The notes under the pieces are model-generated. The model saw nothing but the letters and a program-made list of their open reading frames with translations, ran no database searches and had not been told where the DNA came from. DNA of 64,000 nucleotides. Origin: Pascua guehoae. Its lineage: Eukaryota; Basidiomycota; Tremellomycetes; Trichosporonales; Trichosporonaceae. The stretch lies in the NCBI GenBank assembly GCA_001600415.1, contig BCJX01000007.1, forward strand, positions 522,785-586,784, in the 5' to 3' direction. A program made the translations under genes and the position numbers. Below are positions 32,235-45,833 of this stretch, piece by piece (within the stretch, counting starts at the first letter, position 1; each line of letters opens with the position of its first letter).

Positions 32235-33923
32235 ATGGCGCCTCAGCACCCGAGGCCCGGTCCTCGCCTCGGTACCCTCTGGGCTATAGTCGTCACCCTC
32301 CTGGCAGCCTCGGTCGTGGACGGCCTGGCCATTGCGCCCGTCGATAATGCTGCCCTGGCCAAGCGCGGCGACCGGGGCGGTGCAGCATCTTCCGCCATCT
32401 CGGCCAGTGAGGTGGCTTCCTCTACGGTTCTGGAGGCATCGGCATCGGCATCGGCAGAGGAGTCGGCCGCGCCTTCAGCCGAAACTAGCGCGAGCGACGT
32501 CGCCGAGATGGAGCCTTCGGCGTCTATCGTCGAGGTTTGGTCCGCCAGCCCGTCGGCAAGCGTTGGTATCGCCGGCGTGGCCGGGGTGGAAGATGAAGTG
32601 GACCCAGTTGCAAATGCGACTGCCAGTGCGGCGCCAGAGGTGCCTCGGCCCTCGGAAGAGGTCGCGGTCGCTGCTGCTACGACGACAGCGTTCGGGCTGG
32701 TCGGCGGCCCGCCAGCTGCGCTAGCTGCGCCCAAGGATGATCTTGATGATGGGGAGGAATACGAGTGGGAGCCGGGCACAGAAAACAACGCGCAGGGTGT
32801 GGGCTCGACGCCGCCGGCTGCGATTGGCCTGGGCTTGACGGACATGTCGAACCCCAACCCGCGTCCTTCGCTGCCGAAAACCGACTGCGTGTACACGTGG
32901 GTCTCTTCGCTCGGGTGGGAGAGCGGTCTTACTGCCCCCGGGGGCCGGCGTCTGCTGGGCCAAAGCCCCGCGGCGTATCTGAACGTGTACGACGTCGACC
33001 AGGGCGGCATTGGCAACTGCGGGATGGGCGCTGCAGTGTCGGCTCTGATTGCGACCAAGAAGGCGGCCTACCTCGCGCGGACCGTCAAGCAGTCGACGGT
33101 TGGCGGCGTCAAGCGGCTCACATTTACGCTGTACGACATGAGCCGCAGAAAGGTCGACATTATCACAAACGACATGCTCCCCAAACGCAAGGCGGGCCAA
33201 ACGTGCAAGGGGGGCACGTGGCTCGGATACCAGCCCGGCGTGGCGCGCAAGGGTGCGTCGTCGACTGGCTTGCCCCAGCAGAGGGTCATGTTTATGCCCC
33301 TGTTTGAAAAGGTAATGGCCAAGTTTCTCGACATTGACCCCCGCTTCCGCTCGTCGACGGCCACAAAGGCCAAAGAAAAGGGCTACGGCGGCACAAGGGG
33401 TGTCGGCGCCCACCATGTCCTCGCTGCAGTCACCGGCGGCAAGCCAAAGAAGGTCACACGCACAAAAGCCGGGCAAACCAAGGACAAGACGCTGTTTAAC
33501 GCCCTCACGACTTGCCGCACAAAGGACGTGCCATGCGTCATTTCGTTTGGAGAAGCAGATCTCGCTCTCCGTGGGCCCAAGAACGCACAGGGCGGTGTCC
33601 GCCTCCCCCTCGTTTCAGAGTCGGCAACCGTCGCGGGGTGGGCCTACATGAATCCATCCGGCAAGTCGATCAGGGTCAGAGACTATGACAACCCCAATGC
33701 CGACGGCACGCCCCGCACCGTCACGGTGATCACGCACCACGTCTACGCCTTTGACCGCCTCGGAATCGGCATGAACAAGAGGACCAAGAAGACAACCGTC
33801 CGCCTCATCAACCCCCACGGCAAGAATGCCGATACCAAGTCGCCGTACATTACACTCTCGCTGCGCGTCTTCCTCTCCCTCTCATCCCAAGTCTACACGC
33901 TCGAGAGCCTTCCAAAGCTCTGA
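32235..33923 (+). CDS. Secreted calpain-like cysteine peptidase domain protein
   Basis: Intronless, 562 aa. The N-terminus has a signal peptide (TLWAIVVTLLAASVVDGLA, about residues 16-34). Then comes an Ala/Ser/Glu-rich region of about 150 residues, likely O-glycosylated. The C-terminal half resembles the calpain (C2) catalytic core: DQGGIGNCGMGAAVSALI for the active-site Cys, TVITHHVYAFDRLG for the His and VRLINPHGKN for the Asn. All three catalytic positions are therefore present, but the motifs deviate from the usual GDCWF and NPWG. No C2 or EF-hand domain is visible. Calpains are normally cytosolic, so a secreted one is notable. Activity and target are unknown. The calpain assignment rests on motifs only. 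Confidence 0.72.
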   Translation: MAPQHPRPGPRLGTLWAIVVTLLAASVVDGLAIAPVDNAALAKRGDRGGAASSAISASEVASSTVLEASASASAEESAAPSAETSASDVAEMEPSASIVEVWSASPSASVGIAGVAGVEDEVDPVANATASAAPEVPRPSEEVAVAAATTTAFGLVGGPPAALAAPKDDLDDGEEYEWEPGTENNAQGVGSTPPAAIGLGLTDMSNPNPRPSLPKTDCVYTWVSSLGWESGLTAPGGRRLLGQSPAAYLNVYDVDQGGIGNCGMGAAVSALIATKKAAYLARTVKQSTVGGVKRLTFTLYDMSRRKVDIITNDMLPKRKAGQTCKGGTWLGYQPGVARKGASSTGLPQQRVMFMPLFEKVMAKFLDIDPRFRSSTATKAKEKGYGGTRGVGAHHVLAAVTGGKPKKVTRTKAGQTKDKTLFNALTTCRTKDVPCVISFGEADLALRGPKNAQGGVRLPLVSESATVAGWAYMNPSGKSIRVRDYDNPNADGTPRTVTVITHHVYAFDRLGIGMNKRTKKTTVRLINPHGKNADTKSPYITLSLRVFLSLSSQVYTLESLPKL

Positions 33924-34617
33924 GATGACTCTCGGTTGGCCATCGCTCGAGTTTGTCACCGTCGCCATCGTCCAACTTGTCGCCGTCGTCGAGCTTTCCG
34001 CCATGTCGAGCTTTCCAACATTGTCGAGCTTTCCGGCGACGTCGAGGTGCGACAGCATGACCAAGCAATAAGGAACACTTTCCGGAGACTCAAACAGATC
34101 AACACACACATATTAGTGTAGCAGCACTATACATCAGAAGTGCTTCAAAAAGGTTGGAGAAATAAACAATGACCAAATGCAAGTTGCAGTGCCCTTGAAC
34201 CGCTCCTCGCTGCTAAAGATGGTCTGATGAGATGTCCGCAGGCATGTTCAGTGAGCAGTTGCCAACATCAATATTATGAGGACATGTGGAAGTCGTGACC
34301 GATATCAGGTTACTCTCGACGGGCAGGGGTGGGGTAGACGAGGGTATGGGCACCAAACATTGGCACATGAATTCCCATGCAATGGAGAACAGTTGAAACA
34401 GCATAAATACACTCTTCCGCTCAGCAGTCCAGTAAGATATGTAGTCAGAATCCCGACAAGCATGCATGTCGCACGTCTAAAATACCGAGAACCAAGATGC
34501 GGCCGTGTGGCCGTTTCGTCTCAGGCACAAAGCGCCATTATGCCCGAGAATGAATGTGCACGTCTCCATCATCGTCCGTTTTGCTCCGCCACACACACAC
34601 ACTCTCCCTGCTCCAGC
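33924..34617. other. Convergent intergenic region
   Basis: 694 bases between the calpain-like gene and the aminotransferase, without a gene. Just after the calpain stop there are four near copies of GTCGAGCTTTCC (33980-34045). Confidence 0.5.
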
Positions 34618-36437
<1,820 letters not shown>

Positions 36438-37761
36438 CGTGGGCGGGCGTCTAGTCTAGGATTCTATGTGGGGGGGAAAGAAGAGAGCAAGAGCGTGAGG
36501 GCGAAGGGGGGTTGATTAAGAGGATGGGCGGCAAGTCGAGGCCAAAGTCGAGGTCTGTGTCTCTCTGTGTTGCTATCCTACTGTAGTGTTTTCCTGCACT
36601 GCCCAAGTGGCGGTCGGGTGGGCGGTGGGCGGCTGGCTGCTTAGTTGTCGCCGACTGCGTCAGGGTCGAAAAAAAGTGTGAGGAATGGAATCATCCGACA
36701 ATGACACCTTCCGACTCAACGAAAATGAGCGGCAATACAACTTTTTTGATGCCGCTAATTGATCCGATTAATAGCCGGCCGCCGGCGACAGCCCCTGCCT
36801 GGAGCTGCCAAAACAAGCGGCCCATGCGCCCGGTACCTGTTTGCAACCTTTTTTTGGTTTTTGGTTCCTGTCGATTATTGCCCGTGCTAAAGACACACAC
36901 ACACCCGTACACCCCCCTTGCCCCTTGCCATTGCCGTCTACCAACAGTATTCTCCCATTGCCCACATCCCAGCTCACAGATCATGTCAGTCACGACAGTC
37001 TTTCCGCGTCGGTCAACCAGTCAGAAGCGTCACCGCAATCATTGTCGGTCTGGACCGATCAACCCGATCAGTGTAACCGACGGCTCGCTACCTTTCTCGC
37101 AGGCCCACGCTTCTCGTCTCCTAATTCTCCCGAAGGCCAAAGGTTCCCGACTTGCTAGCTACACCCAGGTGTCTCTGCCCGCTCCCTTGTCGGTACAAGC
37201 TTCGCGCAGTTGCACCATGCATAGCAGCAGTGCCCAGCAAGGGGTTGCAACTTTGTTGAGCAGTACCTGTGTGCTCAAGACGTTTGATGGCGACTCTGGA
37301 TTGATTCGCCCCACTCAGTCACTCCATGTGCCACGACTCTGTCGCACCGTGCTTTGCGTGCTTTCCTACTCTTTCCGGCCTCTTGTCCCTCGCTTGCGTG
37401 CACGTGTTTTGGATTTGGCCGCGTCTCGGGCATTATCTCAGACATTTGTTGACGCAGGTTACAACTTGATACACCACACCGGCCCGTGTCAACTCGGCCC
37501 TCTCGGCGCTCGGTCCGGCGCGACGCCCGACTCGGACAGACTCGTCCAACACGCCAACAGCTCTTTTGCCACCTGCCGCCGCGTACACGCGTGCCACGTT
37601 TTGCCACGTTGGCCACGTTTTGCCACCTCCACCTGCATGCCTCCACCTCAAAACTCCTTGACCTCGATCGCATAGTCCACCCGCCGCTGACATCACGTGA
37701 CGGCGATATTTTGAACCACGCCACCACCTTGCTTTCCACCACTTCTACAACTCCATCCACC
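36438..37761. promoter_or_regulatory. Divergent intergenic region aminotransferase / ankyrin protein
   Basis: 1.3 kb. An open frame of 324 codons (36701-37675) was considered but shows no domain. Repeats of GCCACGTTTTGCCACGTTGG lie at 37595-37630, and a TGACATCACGTGACGG motif at 37688-37703 contains an E-box CACGTG. No gene is called. Confidence 0.4.
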
Positions 37762-39171
37762 ATGGCCCACCCTACGCCGACTGCCGACGAGCTCGACGAA
37801 CTCATCCTGTCCGCGCGCTACGGCGAGCCGGACGAGGTCAAGGAATTTGCCGAAAAGTACGGATGGGACGCGGTTGCGGGCGCGCGCGACGAGCGCGGCA
37901 ACAGCGCGCTCCACATGGCTTGCGGCAATGGACACCTTGGTGCGTGTTGCAGTGGTCGGAGGGTGAGGTGGAGTTGGAAGGACAGAGGTAGTGAGGACTT
38001 AGAGACGGGGGATAAGTGGGAGGCAAGTCGCCTGGGTAGCTTGTTGTCCCTAAGGCTCGTAGGGGGGATGTGCTGCCCTGTGGTTGGGAGGACATTGCGC
38101 CGACCACCTGCCGATCCCGGGTCGCAGCTTGCTTTCCAAGCCTCCCTCGTTGCTCGATCACATCCCCATGACCAGGCACCTTGGTTGAATACCAACCTCC
38201 TCTGTTCGCCAAGTACTGACCGCAGACGTCCTCAAGCTCATCCTCGAGCACGCGCCCTCGACGCTGCTCACGGCAACGAACGAGGCGGGTTCGCCGGCCC
38301 TGCACTGGGCCGTGCTGAACAACCACGTCGCGTGTGTCCAGGCTCTCATTGACGTGCCTGAGGAGCGTGGTGGTGGCATTGCTCTGCTCAAGGTGGGTGT
38401 CGTGGAGCTGTGCCAAGTGGGGATCGGTGTGGGTCGTGCCGTGTGGTGGGCAGGGCTTGCGAGCAGCTCGAGGAGCCAGGCATTGAGCTGCGCGTGGGCT
38501 GGTTTGGGGAGGTAGGGGGCGATGGCACATCGTCAATCCTGCCAAACCCCTGTTCTCCAGCTCATTGCTAGAAGCCGGGCTTCTGGTAGTCTGGCGGCAC
38601 CTGTTGTCGTTGTTTGGTTCCATTGGTGGCATTTTGACACCAACTTTGGCAACTAATTGCGTCCGTTCTGCCCCCACTGCCCGAGCCAAGTATGCAGCTT
38701 CTGCGCACTGGTTCGGAGATGTGGTTTGGAGAGGGTGGTAATGACCGGACATTGCTTGGTCTTGTTCCTTTCATTCCGTCCATCGTTGGAAGCTTCGCAC
38801 CCAAGAGATGCTCTGCTTTTGGAATGTGTCTGGCTCCATTCGCGACGGTTGAACGTCGATTTGATCTCCGTCATCACTTCCGTCTGGCTTCCACACAACT
38901 AACACTTTAGCAAGAGAACCGTGCCGGCCGCGACGCCTTCGCCGAGGCCATGTTCGCGGGCGAGGGCAAGGAGGAGGTCGCCGGCTGGATCGAGGGTTAC
39001 CTCTGGAAGGCCGAGGGCGGCGACGACGCGGAGGAAAAGACCGAAATCACCACCGACGTGACGGTCAAGGAGATTGCGGACAAGACGGCCGAGCTTGACG
39101 TCAGCGACAAGGCCGAGGCGGAAGAGGAGAGCAAGGACGCTCCGGCCCCCGCGGCGGACAAGGCTGCGTGA
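37762..39171 (+). CDS. Small ankyrin-repeat protein
   Basis: Three exons with matching phases: 37762-37939, 38226-38392, 38911-39171 (201 aa). Two ankyrin repeats are clear (RDERGNSALHMACGNGHLDV, and TNEAGSPALHWAVLNNHVAC), preceded by a helical N-terminus (ADELDELILSARYGEPDEVK). A C-terminal acidic/Lys-rich tail follows after AGWIEGYLW. Size and plan resemble the yeast ribosomal-protein chaperone Yar1 (Rps3), but the resemblance is general to small ankyrin proteins and the function is not proven. Introns of 286 and 518 bases are long for this locus. Confidence 0.85.
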
Positions 39172-40364
39172 AAACCTGCATCACGGCGTAGAGGGGCGTA
39201 GACATGGTACACTTGACTTGTATGCATATGCTAATTTGGCACGCCAGTAGGAGTTTGCTCTGGTGGTCTCTAGGTCTCTGGGAGGGGGCATGGGTGGCAT
39301 TGCGAACGCAGCTGGTGCCACTCTTGGTCCACTGGCCACTGGTGCCACAAACAGCAACCTCGACGCAGCTAGCCAGCTGTGCAGCTGTTGCCACGCTGTA
39401 GGCAGGCTCTAGGCTGTGCTAGTCACCAGGGTGCGCAGCGCCGAGCCGAGCATCAACAGTCCCAAGAGGCTTGGCATGAGAGTGCCACTATGAAATACCG
39501 TCATAACGCCGAAACTCGCACACCGCACCCGAGGCTGTGAATAGCAATTGCAGTAAGAAAATGTAATCCATTTAGAATAGAGACTTGTAATGACCGTTAG
39601 GGGTTTGCGTAAGCCTGTTGGGATGGACAGGTTCCCTGAGGTGCCTGAGCTCGGTTCACTTTTGGATGTCCCTGGGCAAAAAATGGACCTTGGGGTGCTG
39701 CGCCTGCACGCTGACAGGTCTGGCAGGTTGGTTTTCTGCTTTTGCTTTTCACGTCCCTGAATTCCCTGACTCTAGCTGATCCATGCGCTGGGCATTCTGG
39801 GCAACTGCTGGGCAGCTACGGGTATCCCAGCCCCCAGCCACCTAAGCCACCACAGCAAGCACAGCAGTACATACAGCAAGGTAGGTGACCTCAGATGGGT
39901 GGGGCCAATGCACCCACACGCGCACCACCCTATCCTACCACCGTACGGCCATGCCACGACCTGCGCGACCTACCTGGCAAAGCACCACCCACTCACACAC
40001 CACTGCTCTGCTCTGCACCACCCGTTCTCACTCGTTTACTCGCACACACCACCATTTGGTCTCTGGTCATCCTTTACACCCCCTCCCCCCCCCCCACAAA
40101 CATCCCATATCCTCCTTTCCTTGCTCGCCCTTTTCTCGACTTCACCAGCTCGTGCACTTCAACTACTCTCTTCCGCGCGCACGCAAACGGTTCCCCTCCC
40201 CCCGCTGCAGCAACCGCAACCGTCCACACGCTTTTTCGCCCATCGCACCACCACCGCGTGCCATCGCCATCGCCACCCCGGCACTCTCCGCAGCTCCACT
40301 GCAGCGCGTGCCCGCCCCCCCTTTTCCTTCCTCATCTTCCTCCCCAGTCTTGTACCACTTCGCC
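39172..40364. other. Intergenic region with a long C-rich leader
   Basis: 1.2 kb. The last 450 bases before the next ATG are almost devoid of G and very rich in C, A and T (for example CCCCCTCCCCCCCCCCCAC near 40079), typical of a long fungal 5' UTR or strong promoter. No gene is called. Confidence 0.5.
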
Positions 40365-41343
40365 ATGCGTACTCTCGCCGCCCTTGTCGCCACTGCGCTC
40401 CTTGCGTCCACTGCATCGGCGCAGACCCAGACCATTGTCGACGCCGCAGTATGTTTTGCTCTTGGAGCGCACTCTCCGCATCCGCCCTTGTCCGTCTGGT
40501 GATGAGATGCTGACCGTCAAAGGGAAACAGTGTCGTTATCGCCGCCACCCTCGACGCTCTCGGTATGCCCACCACGCGTACCCTGTAAGTACTGCAGTCT
40601 CGATGGCAGTAGGCTGCAAGACGACCTGTGCTAATTCCAGCTCGACCATCACTGCTGTTGGCGCCGTGCCCGTTGTTCCTGGTGCCGCATCGTCGACATC
40701 GGCGCTCCTCGATGATGATGACGAGGACCTCCTGACAACGACGACGCCAACTCGTGCCGCCACCACCGCGAGGCTTCCCACCACCACCGCGTTGCTGGAC
40801 GACGAGGACGAGGAGACCTCGACGACGTTGACAACGACGAGGGCGCCTGCTGGTGCCGGTGCCGGAGTTGCTGGCGGCGCCGCCGCACAGCCCACGACGT
40901 GAGTGACCCAGCAAGAGTACTGGGCAATGCGGTGGCAGTGTCTGCCGCTTCCCATGCTACTTGGAGTAGTCTTTCCTGCTCGAACATCTGTCAAAGACAC
41001 AAGACTAACCCACAGCCGCAAGGGTGTCCAGGGTGTGCCCGACACGACGTCGTACGAGATCATGACGGCCACGACATATGGCTACCCCGACGGCCAGGGC
41101 AACTGGTTGTCAGCGACGTGGCGCAACTCGTTTGTGCCTCTCGAGGCACCCACAGCCACCTGGGCCGAGGGCACGATTCTGGACTATGAAGCGTACCAGA
41201 AGTCGGTCGGCGCCGACTCCACCAACACGGCGCAGGCCAACCAGGCAAACGTCGTATCGCACGCGTCGCGCGGCGTCGCCGGTGCGGGATGGACCGCAAT
41301 GGTCGCCGGCGCCCTCGTCGGCGCGGCGTTCATGGGAATGTAA
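40365..41343 (+). CDS. Secreted Ser/Thr-rich surface protein, probably GPI-anchored
   Basis: Four exons with matching phases: 40365-40448, 40523-40584, 40641-40898, 41016-41343 (243 aa). A signal peptide (MRTLAALVATALLASTASA) opens the protein. A Thr/Ala/Asp-rich central region contains two related segments (ALLDDDDEDLLTTTTPT and ALLDDEDEETSTTLTTT), then a more structured part with TYGYPDGQGNWLSATWRNSF. The C-terminus is a short hydrophobic helix (GWTAMVAGALVGAAFMGM) preceded by small residues, as in GPI attachment. Likely a cell-wall or membrane surface protein. No enzymatic motif is seen. The strong C-rich leader suggests high expression. Confidence 0.8.
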
Positions 41344-42767
41344 ACTGGGCACGCACAAACGCACACCAAACGATTAGCTCTTGATCGCCCCAGCAGACCC
41401 TACTGCTCACTATTTGCACCCCATCCCCCCCATTGCCCATTATACACCTCCACCCCCCATACCAGCTGTACTACCTACACGGACACTTCATGACCTGACC
41501 GACATTTGGTTCTAGCGCACGCACTAGGCGTGCGCACCATCGACGCCCTGCGGGCGGTATTTGTTTCGTACTCGATACGATGCTACATTAGAGCTTGTGA
41601 GAGAGGGTGCAGAGGGGCGTGTGCAGAGGCGTGTGCAGAGTCGTGTGGAGAGACGTGTGGAGCGAGGTTCAGCATCAGGTTGTTCACAACGGACCGGAGT
41701 GAGAAGAAGACTGGGCACCAGGCGGAACGCTCGATGCCAGCCGTTGGTTACGACACAAGAGTCTGAGTTGGTAGGAACAGAGGCGCTGTGTGGGATGACA
41801 AGTAGGTCAGACCAGCCATCTCGAACTGCGACGGTGTTGGCACGGTTGCTGCCGTGAACCTCAGCTTGTTGCTGCCAATCTCCATCGATATCTGCACAGG
41901 TGCACGCATCTGGTTTGGCAGCGACAACTTCGTACCGAATGGAGATGGGGACCGAAACGTGGACAGGATGGAGCTCCGCTGGGTTACTCCAAAGCTGCCC
42001 GTGGAGAGTAGGGACAGTGGCATCCTCCTCTCCTCGTCTTGACTTTGATAGTGCGCAACGGACTCTCAAGCCGTGGCATAAGCCTCTTCTACTTGACCAA
42101 AGCAACTCGAATTGGGTATCAAATTACATATACTCGACGGACGAGTATCACCATGGCCGCTGGCCACGGCTCCACCCACAACCATACCGCAATGTAGGAA
42201 GGACCGGATCGTATTGAGATGTGCCACATTAAGACCTTGGCAGGCAGACCTACAGGGCTTGCGGTAAATTGTACCAGCAGTATGAACCACGGCGGCATGG
42301 TGTGATTCCAAGGTGCATCTTCGTCTTCCATGTGCGTCCCCGCCCGAGGTCTTGTGGCAGTCTCGATAATTTCTAGTCACTGGCGAAGTGCCAAGCTCTT
42401 GGTCGCGAGAACGACAGGTTTATGGGGATCCACGTAGGATATCCTCTGGGCTGTATGTACTTGTGTCCTTTTACTGCCTCATGCCTCTGCGAGAGTCCTG
42501 CATTTCTACATTACCTGACTCGGCGACACCCACTCTCTCCTCTTCGGTTTCCCTGGGCTTCCTCTCGCATTCGTGCCATATCCCTAGAGACCCATGATCA
42601 TTCCACTACCTCGCAGACAGTCTGGCCACGCTCCCCCTCGACTACTAAATTGCGAGAGAATATTCCGAGTGCATTGTCTACTTGAATTTGTTGCCAACCT
42701 ACAAAAGTGAAATGAATGTATAGCAGCAGTACAACGATTCCTAGGAGAGGAGAATAGGGCTACCATC
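41344..42767. other. Convergent intergenic region, no gene seen
   Basis: 1.4 kb between the surface protein and the permease. A degenerate GCGTGTGCAGA tandem repeat lies at 41608-41666. Frames up to 193 codons occur without domains. Confidence 0.5.
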
Positions 42768-44837
42768 TTACTCAAACTCGGCACTGATGGGGGGGCCCTT
42801 GTACACACGCCTTGCCCAGACGCAGTACCAAACGACTGCAAGGGTGATAAACCCTCCAAACACGACGCTCGAGTAGTTCATGGTCGACGGCGTGACGGGC
42901 AGGCCAACGGGCTGTGAGTGTCAGAGGCGTGTACTTGTTTACCTGGAATCATTGAGTAAAAGAGACACGCACCATGCTAAAAATGACGAGGGCGAGGGGT
43001 GCCCAGACCATAAAGACGCAATTACAAACCAGCCCCACGACGCGGCGCGTGAACGGTGCCTCTGCGATGCTCCTGCGCCTGTCCAACAGGCTGAGGAGGA
43101 CGGGCAGGGCGTACCCAGCCATAAACGCGTTGACGGCCGTGCTGACAAACGAGTTGAACGCGAGCGTGCTGCCGAGGTTGATGAGGCAGAGGAGGCACTG
43201 GACGAGGAGACACAGCGCCGTGGCGTAGGGCACGTTTCCGCCTGAAGTTACTTTGGACCAGATGGACGAGCCGGGCAGAGCGAGGTCGCGGGAGAACGAC
43301 CAGAGCTGGCGCGAGGCGGTCGTGTTGATGCCGACGAGGCAGTTGAAGCCGATGTACAGCAGGCCGACCATGAGGACGACGGCGCCCGCGTCGTTGCCCA
43401 CGATGAGCTTGTAGGCGTACGGGAGGATAATCCCGTTGGCTGTGCCATGTGTAAGCTGGTGCGCTTCGGGGGGTATGGGCAACTCACGGGCCTCGAGAAG
43501 GACCTCGGACGAAGGCATGGTGAACGTCAAGGGCAGGATGAAGCCCCATGCCAGAATAAGGGACGCGGGGAGCATCGTGTACGAAATGGCACGGGGGACA
43601 TTGACTTCGGGGTGGTGCACCTCTTCCGTCATGGCGAGCACGAAGCCCGGAGCACAGTTGGACTGGAGACGTGTCAGTTACAGTTATCGCACACCGACAC
43701 AATTGCAAAACACACGTAGGCGGCGGGAAGGAATCCGATGAAAAACGTCCACACGTCGCCCCAGCCAGAAAACCCGGGCTCGTAGTGGGTAAAGGCATAC
43801 TTTGCGCTCCTGCGGCCAGCCTTGGCGAGGACAGACAAGACGACAATGTGGGCGATTTTGTAAACCCATGTGACGACGATGTTTGTCTTTTCCATAATGG
43901 TGAGGAACTCGGGTTTCTGGAGCACGTGTCAGCGGTGCGATGTGCTGGCATGAGAACATAGAAAGGTGGAACAGCACCACGAAGCCGCGCTATCCATATA
44001 TCCAAAAGGTATCCTAAATACCATCGAGAGGGCATCTCGGCGGATTCGCTTCATGAACATGTCACTGGGAACGGGGCTGAGAGCGTGTACTATTACAAAA
44101 GGAATAACTCACGAGAAGCAGAGGGACGGCGGCAAGGGCCAGAAGGCAGTAGGCGATAAGGATGTAAACCCATTGAGCGGGAGACCAGTCCGGATGCACG
44201 ATATTGATCGTGGCGACAATGTGCTGCGACATGCCAAAGGCAACCGACGTCGTGGTCAGGATAACCGCTGTTAAAAGCTGTGGGTGTTAGGGATGTGTAT
44301 CATTTGTCACTGTGAGATGCAACTTACCATCCAGCCGTTGATGTACGAAAGGAGTGTTCGTAACCGCCTGGGTGCAAGTTGGAATGTCCAATAGCTGCGG
44401 TGGTAAGTACAAAGCGCCACTGGATGACTCATTGACACACTATGCTCCTGCAGACGTAGGCCACCGTGAAGCCAGCTCGCCGAGGGAAAATGCCACTGTC
44501 CACTGGAGGACCGTCACAATCAACGAGCCCCAGACCAAAGTCATGGGCCCGCCGCCGATAATGCCCGTGTACAGCGCCGTCCCGTATCCGTACGGAACAG
44601 CCATGCCTGCGGTTAGAAACCACAGACTTGGACGAGTTTATCAGACCTACAAGTCAACGACATTGCAAAGAGGTCGTAAAAGCCGCGAGTGCGGTTGAGC
44701 TGGGCCTTGTAGCCGAGATGATGGAGGCCCTCATCCCCGGCCAGCTCTTCATCTGCGACAACAATGGTGACGTTTCCTTCCTCTTTGCGGGATTCCGTCA
44801 CGCCCAACGTTGAATGCTCGACGACTTTGACGGTCAT
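42768..44837 (-). CDS. APC-superfamily amino acid / GABA / choline-type permease
   Basis: Eight exons with matching phases: 44837-44651, 44606-44441, 44394-44328, 44277-44113, 43916-43716, 43662-43488, 43439-42973, 42911-42768 (523 aa). About twelve membrane helices. Family hallmarks: LGYKAQLNRTRGFYDLFAMS, GMAVPYGYGTALY-like MAVPYGYGTALY, ELASRWPTSAGAYYW, LSYINGWM, TEEVHHPEVNVPRAI (the conserved E with N.PRA), LLYIGFNCLVG and SRQLWSFSRDLALPGS. These match the fungal Uga4/Hnm1-like branch, which imports GABA, choline or polyamines with protons. The substrate cannot be fixed from sequence. It is divergent from the PhyH-type dioxygenase gene, 996 bases away. Confidence 0.92.
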
Positions 44838-45833
44838 GGTGTGTGGTGTGAGTTGTACAGTCTGTCGTTGGTGAGAATAATGGGTGTGAGGGGGTACATT
44901 CCCATCCCTGTCAAACCGAGCGATGCATATAGGTCGAACCGGACGCTCGCTGCTGCGACTGCTACCGTCCAGGCCAAACACCAAATGCGCTGCCCATCTG
45001 AGAGTCCGTTCGCGGCACCGCCAGAATAGACGACACTGCGCCACATGCGATAGTCATCGCAACAGCAGTGCAGCAGACGAGAGGTGGAGCTATCAAAGAC
45101 CTCATGGGGGCACGCGGTATCTGTCCACAATCGGTGAGGCAGGCATAACATGAACAGCCACGTTAGGGTGCCGAACGCCGTAAGTGACGGGAATCGTCCT
45201 GACCCCGACTGGGCCCCAGACACTCGAGACGACATTGACGATATTGACGACATTGACGGTACAGACGATGTCGGCTGCATCAAATTGGCCAATGGTTACT
45301 GGATCGTGAGAACTGGCACAGCGGCCCGTGGGGTATCCGAACTGCAGTGGTGGTTCCAAAATGGGCAGCACGGCGCCATCGGACGGCTCGGCTCCACATG
45401 CCGATAACCTGGTGGCCTGGTGGCCTGGTGGGCAGATCCGTGGCATATCAGGCTCGTCTCGCTTAGCTGGCCGTCGTGGTATCTGCTATCGTGACACTGT
45501 TCCTGTCGTCTACCTCGTCTAGGTCGTCTCCTCTGGCGGCGTTGGGGAACGTGTGGCAAGTATGGGTTGGTACCCGTCTGTCACCACAACACATGCTGCG
45601 CTCAACGCCGCCTCACCAGACAGTCACCACGCCGAGCGTGCATGTTCTTTGCCAGAACCAACACCTACAACATGCTCAGAGTTTACCCGGACGTCCAACT
45701 GTTGTGCTCGCCATGGACAGCTTAAAAGGCCATGCGTGTCTCGTCTTGTCGACCTCAGCAACCCGCCTCGACAACACTCACAGTTCCAACTTTGACAACC
45801 ACAACCGACCTCCCTCACAACACATTTCCCACC
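44838..45833. promoter_or_regulatory. Divergent promoter region permease / PhyH-type dioxygenase
   Basis: 996 bases without a gene. A short GACGACATTGACGATATTG repeat lies at about 45230-45260. GGTGGCCTGGTGGCCTGGTG repeats occur near 45410-45431. Shared regulation of the two genes is possible. Confidence 0.4.

Noticed and set aside
36701..37675. Open frame of 324 codons on the plus strand in the aminotransferase/ankyrin intergenic region
   Set aside because: Composition is that of C/T-rich leader sequence, no domain or splice-consistent neighbours are seen, and repeated GCCACGTTTTGCCACG lies inside it. Transcript data could revive it.
39895..40902. 335-codon frame upstream and across the GPI-type surface protein
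   Set aside because: It is a shadow frame caused by the G-poor C-rich leader; the signal-peptide frame with phase-matched introns is far better.
43925..44112. Extra coding exon in the permease (DMFMKRIRRDALSM)
   Set aside because: Its phase does not match the flanking exons, while direct joining of 44113 to 43916 keeps the frame and the helix pattern.
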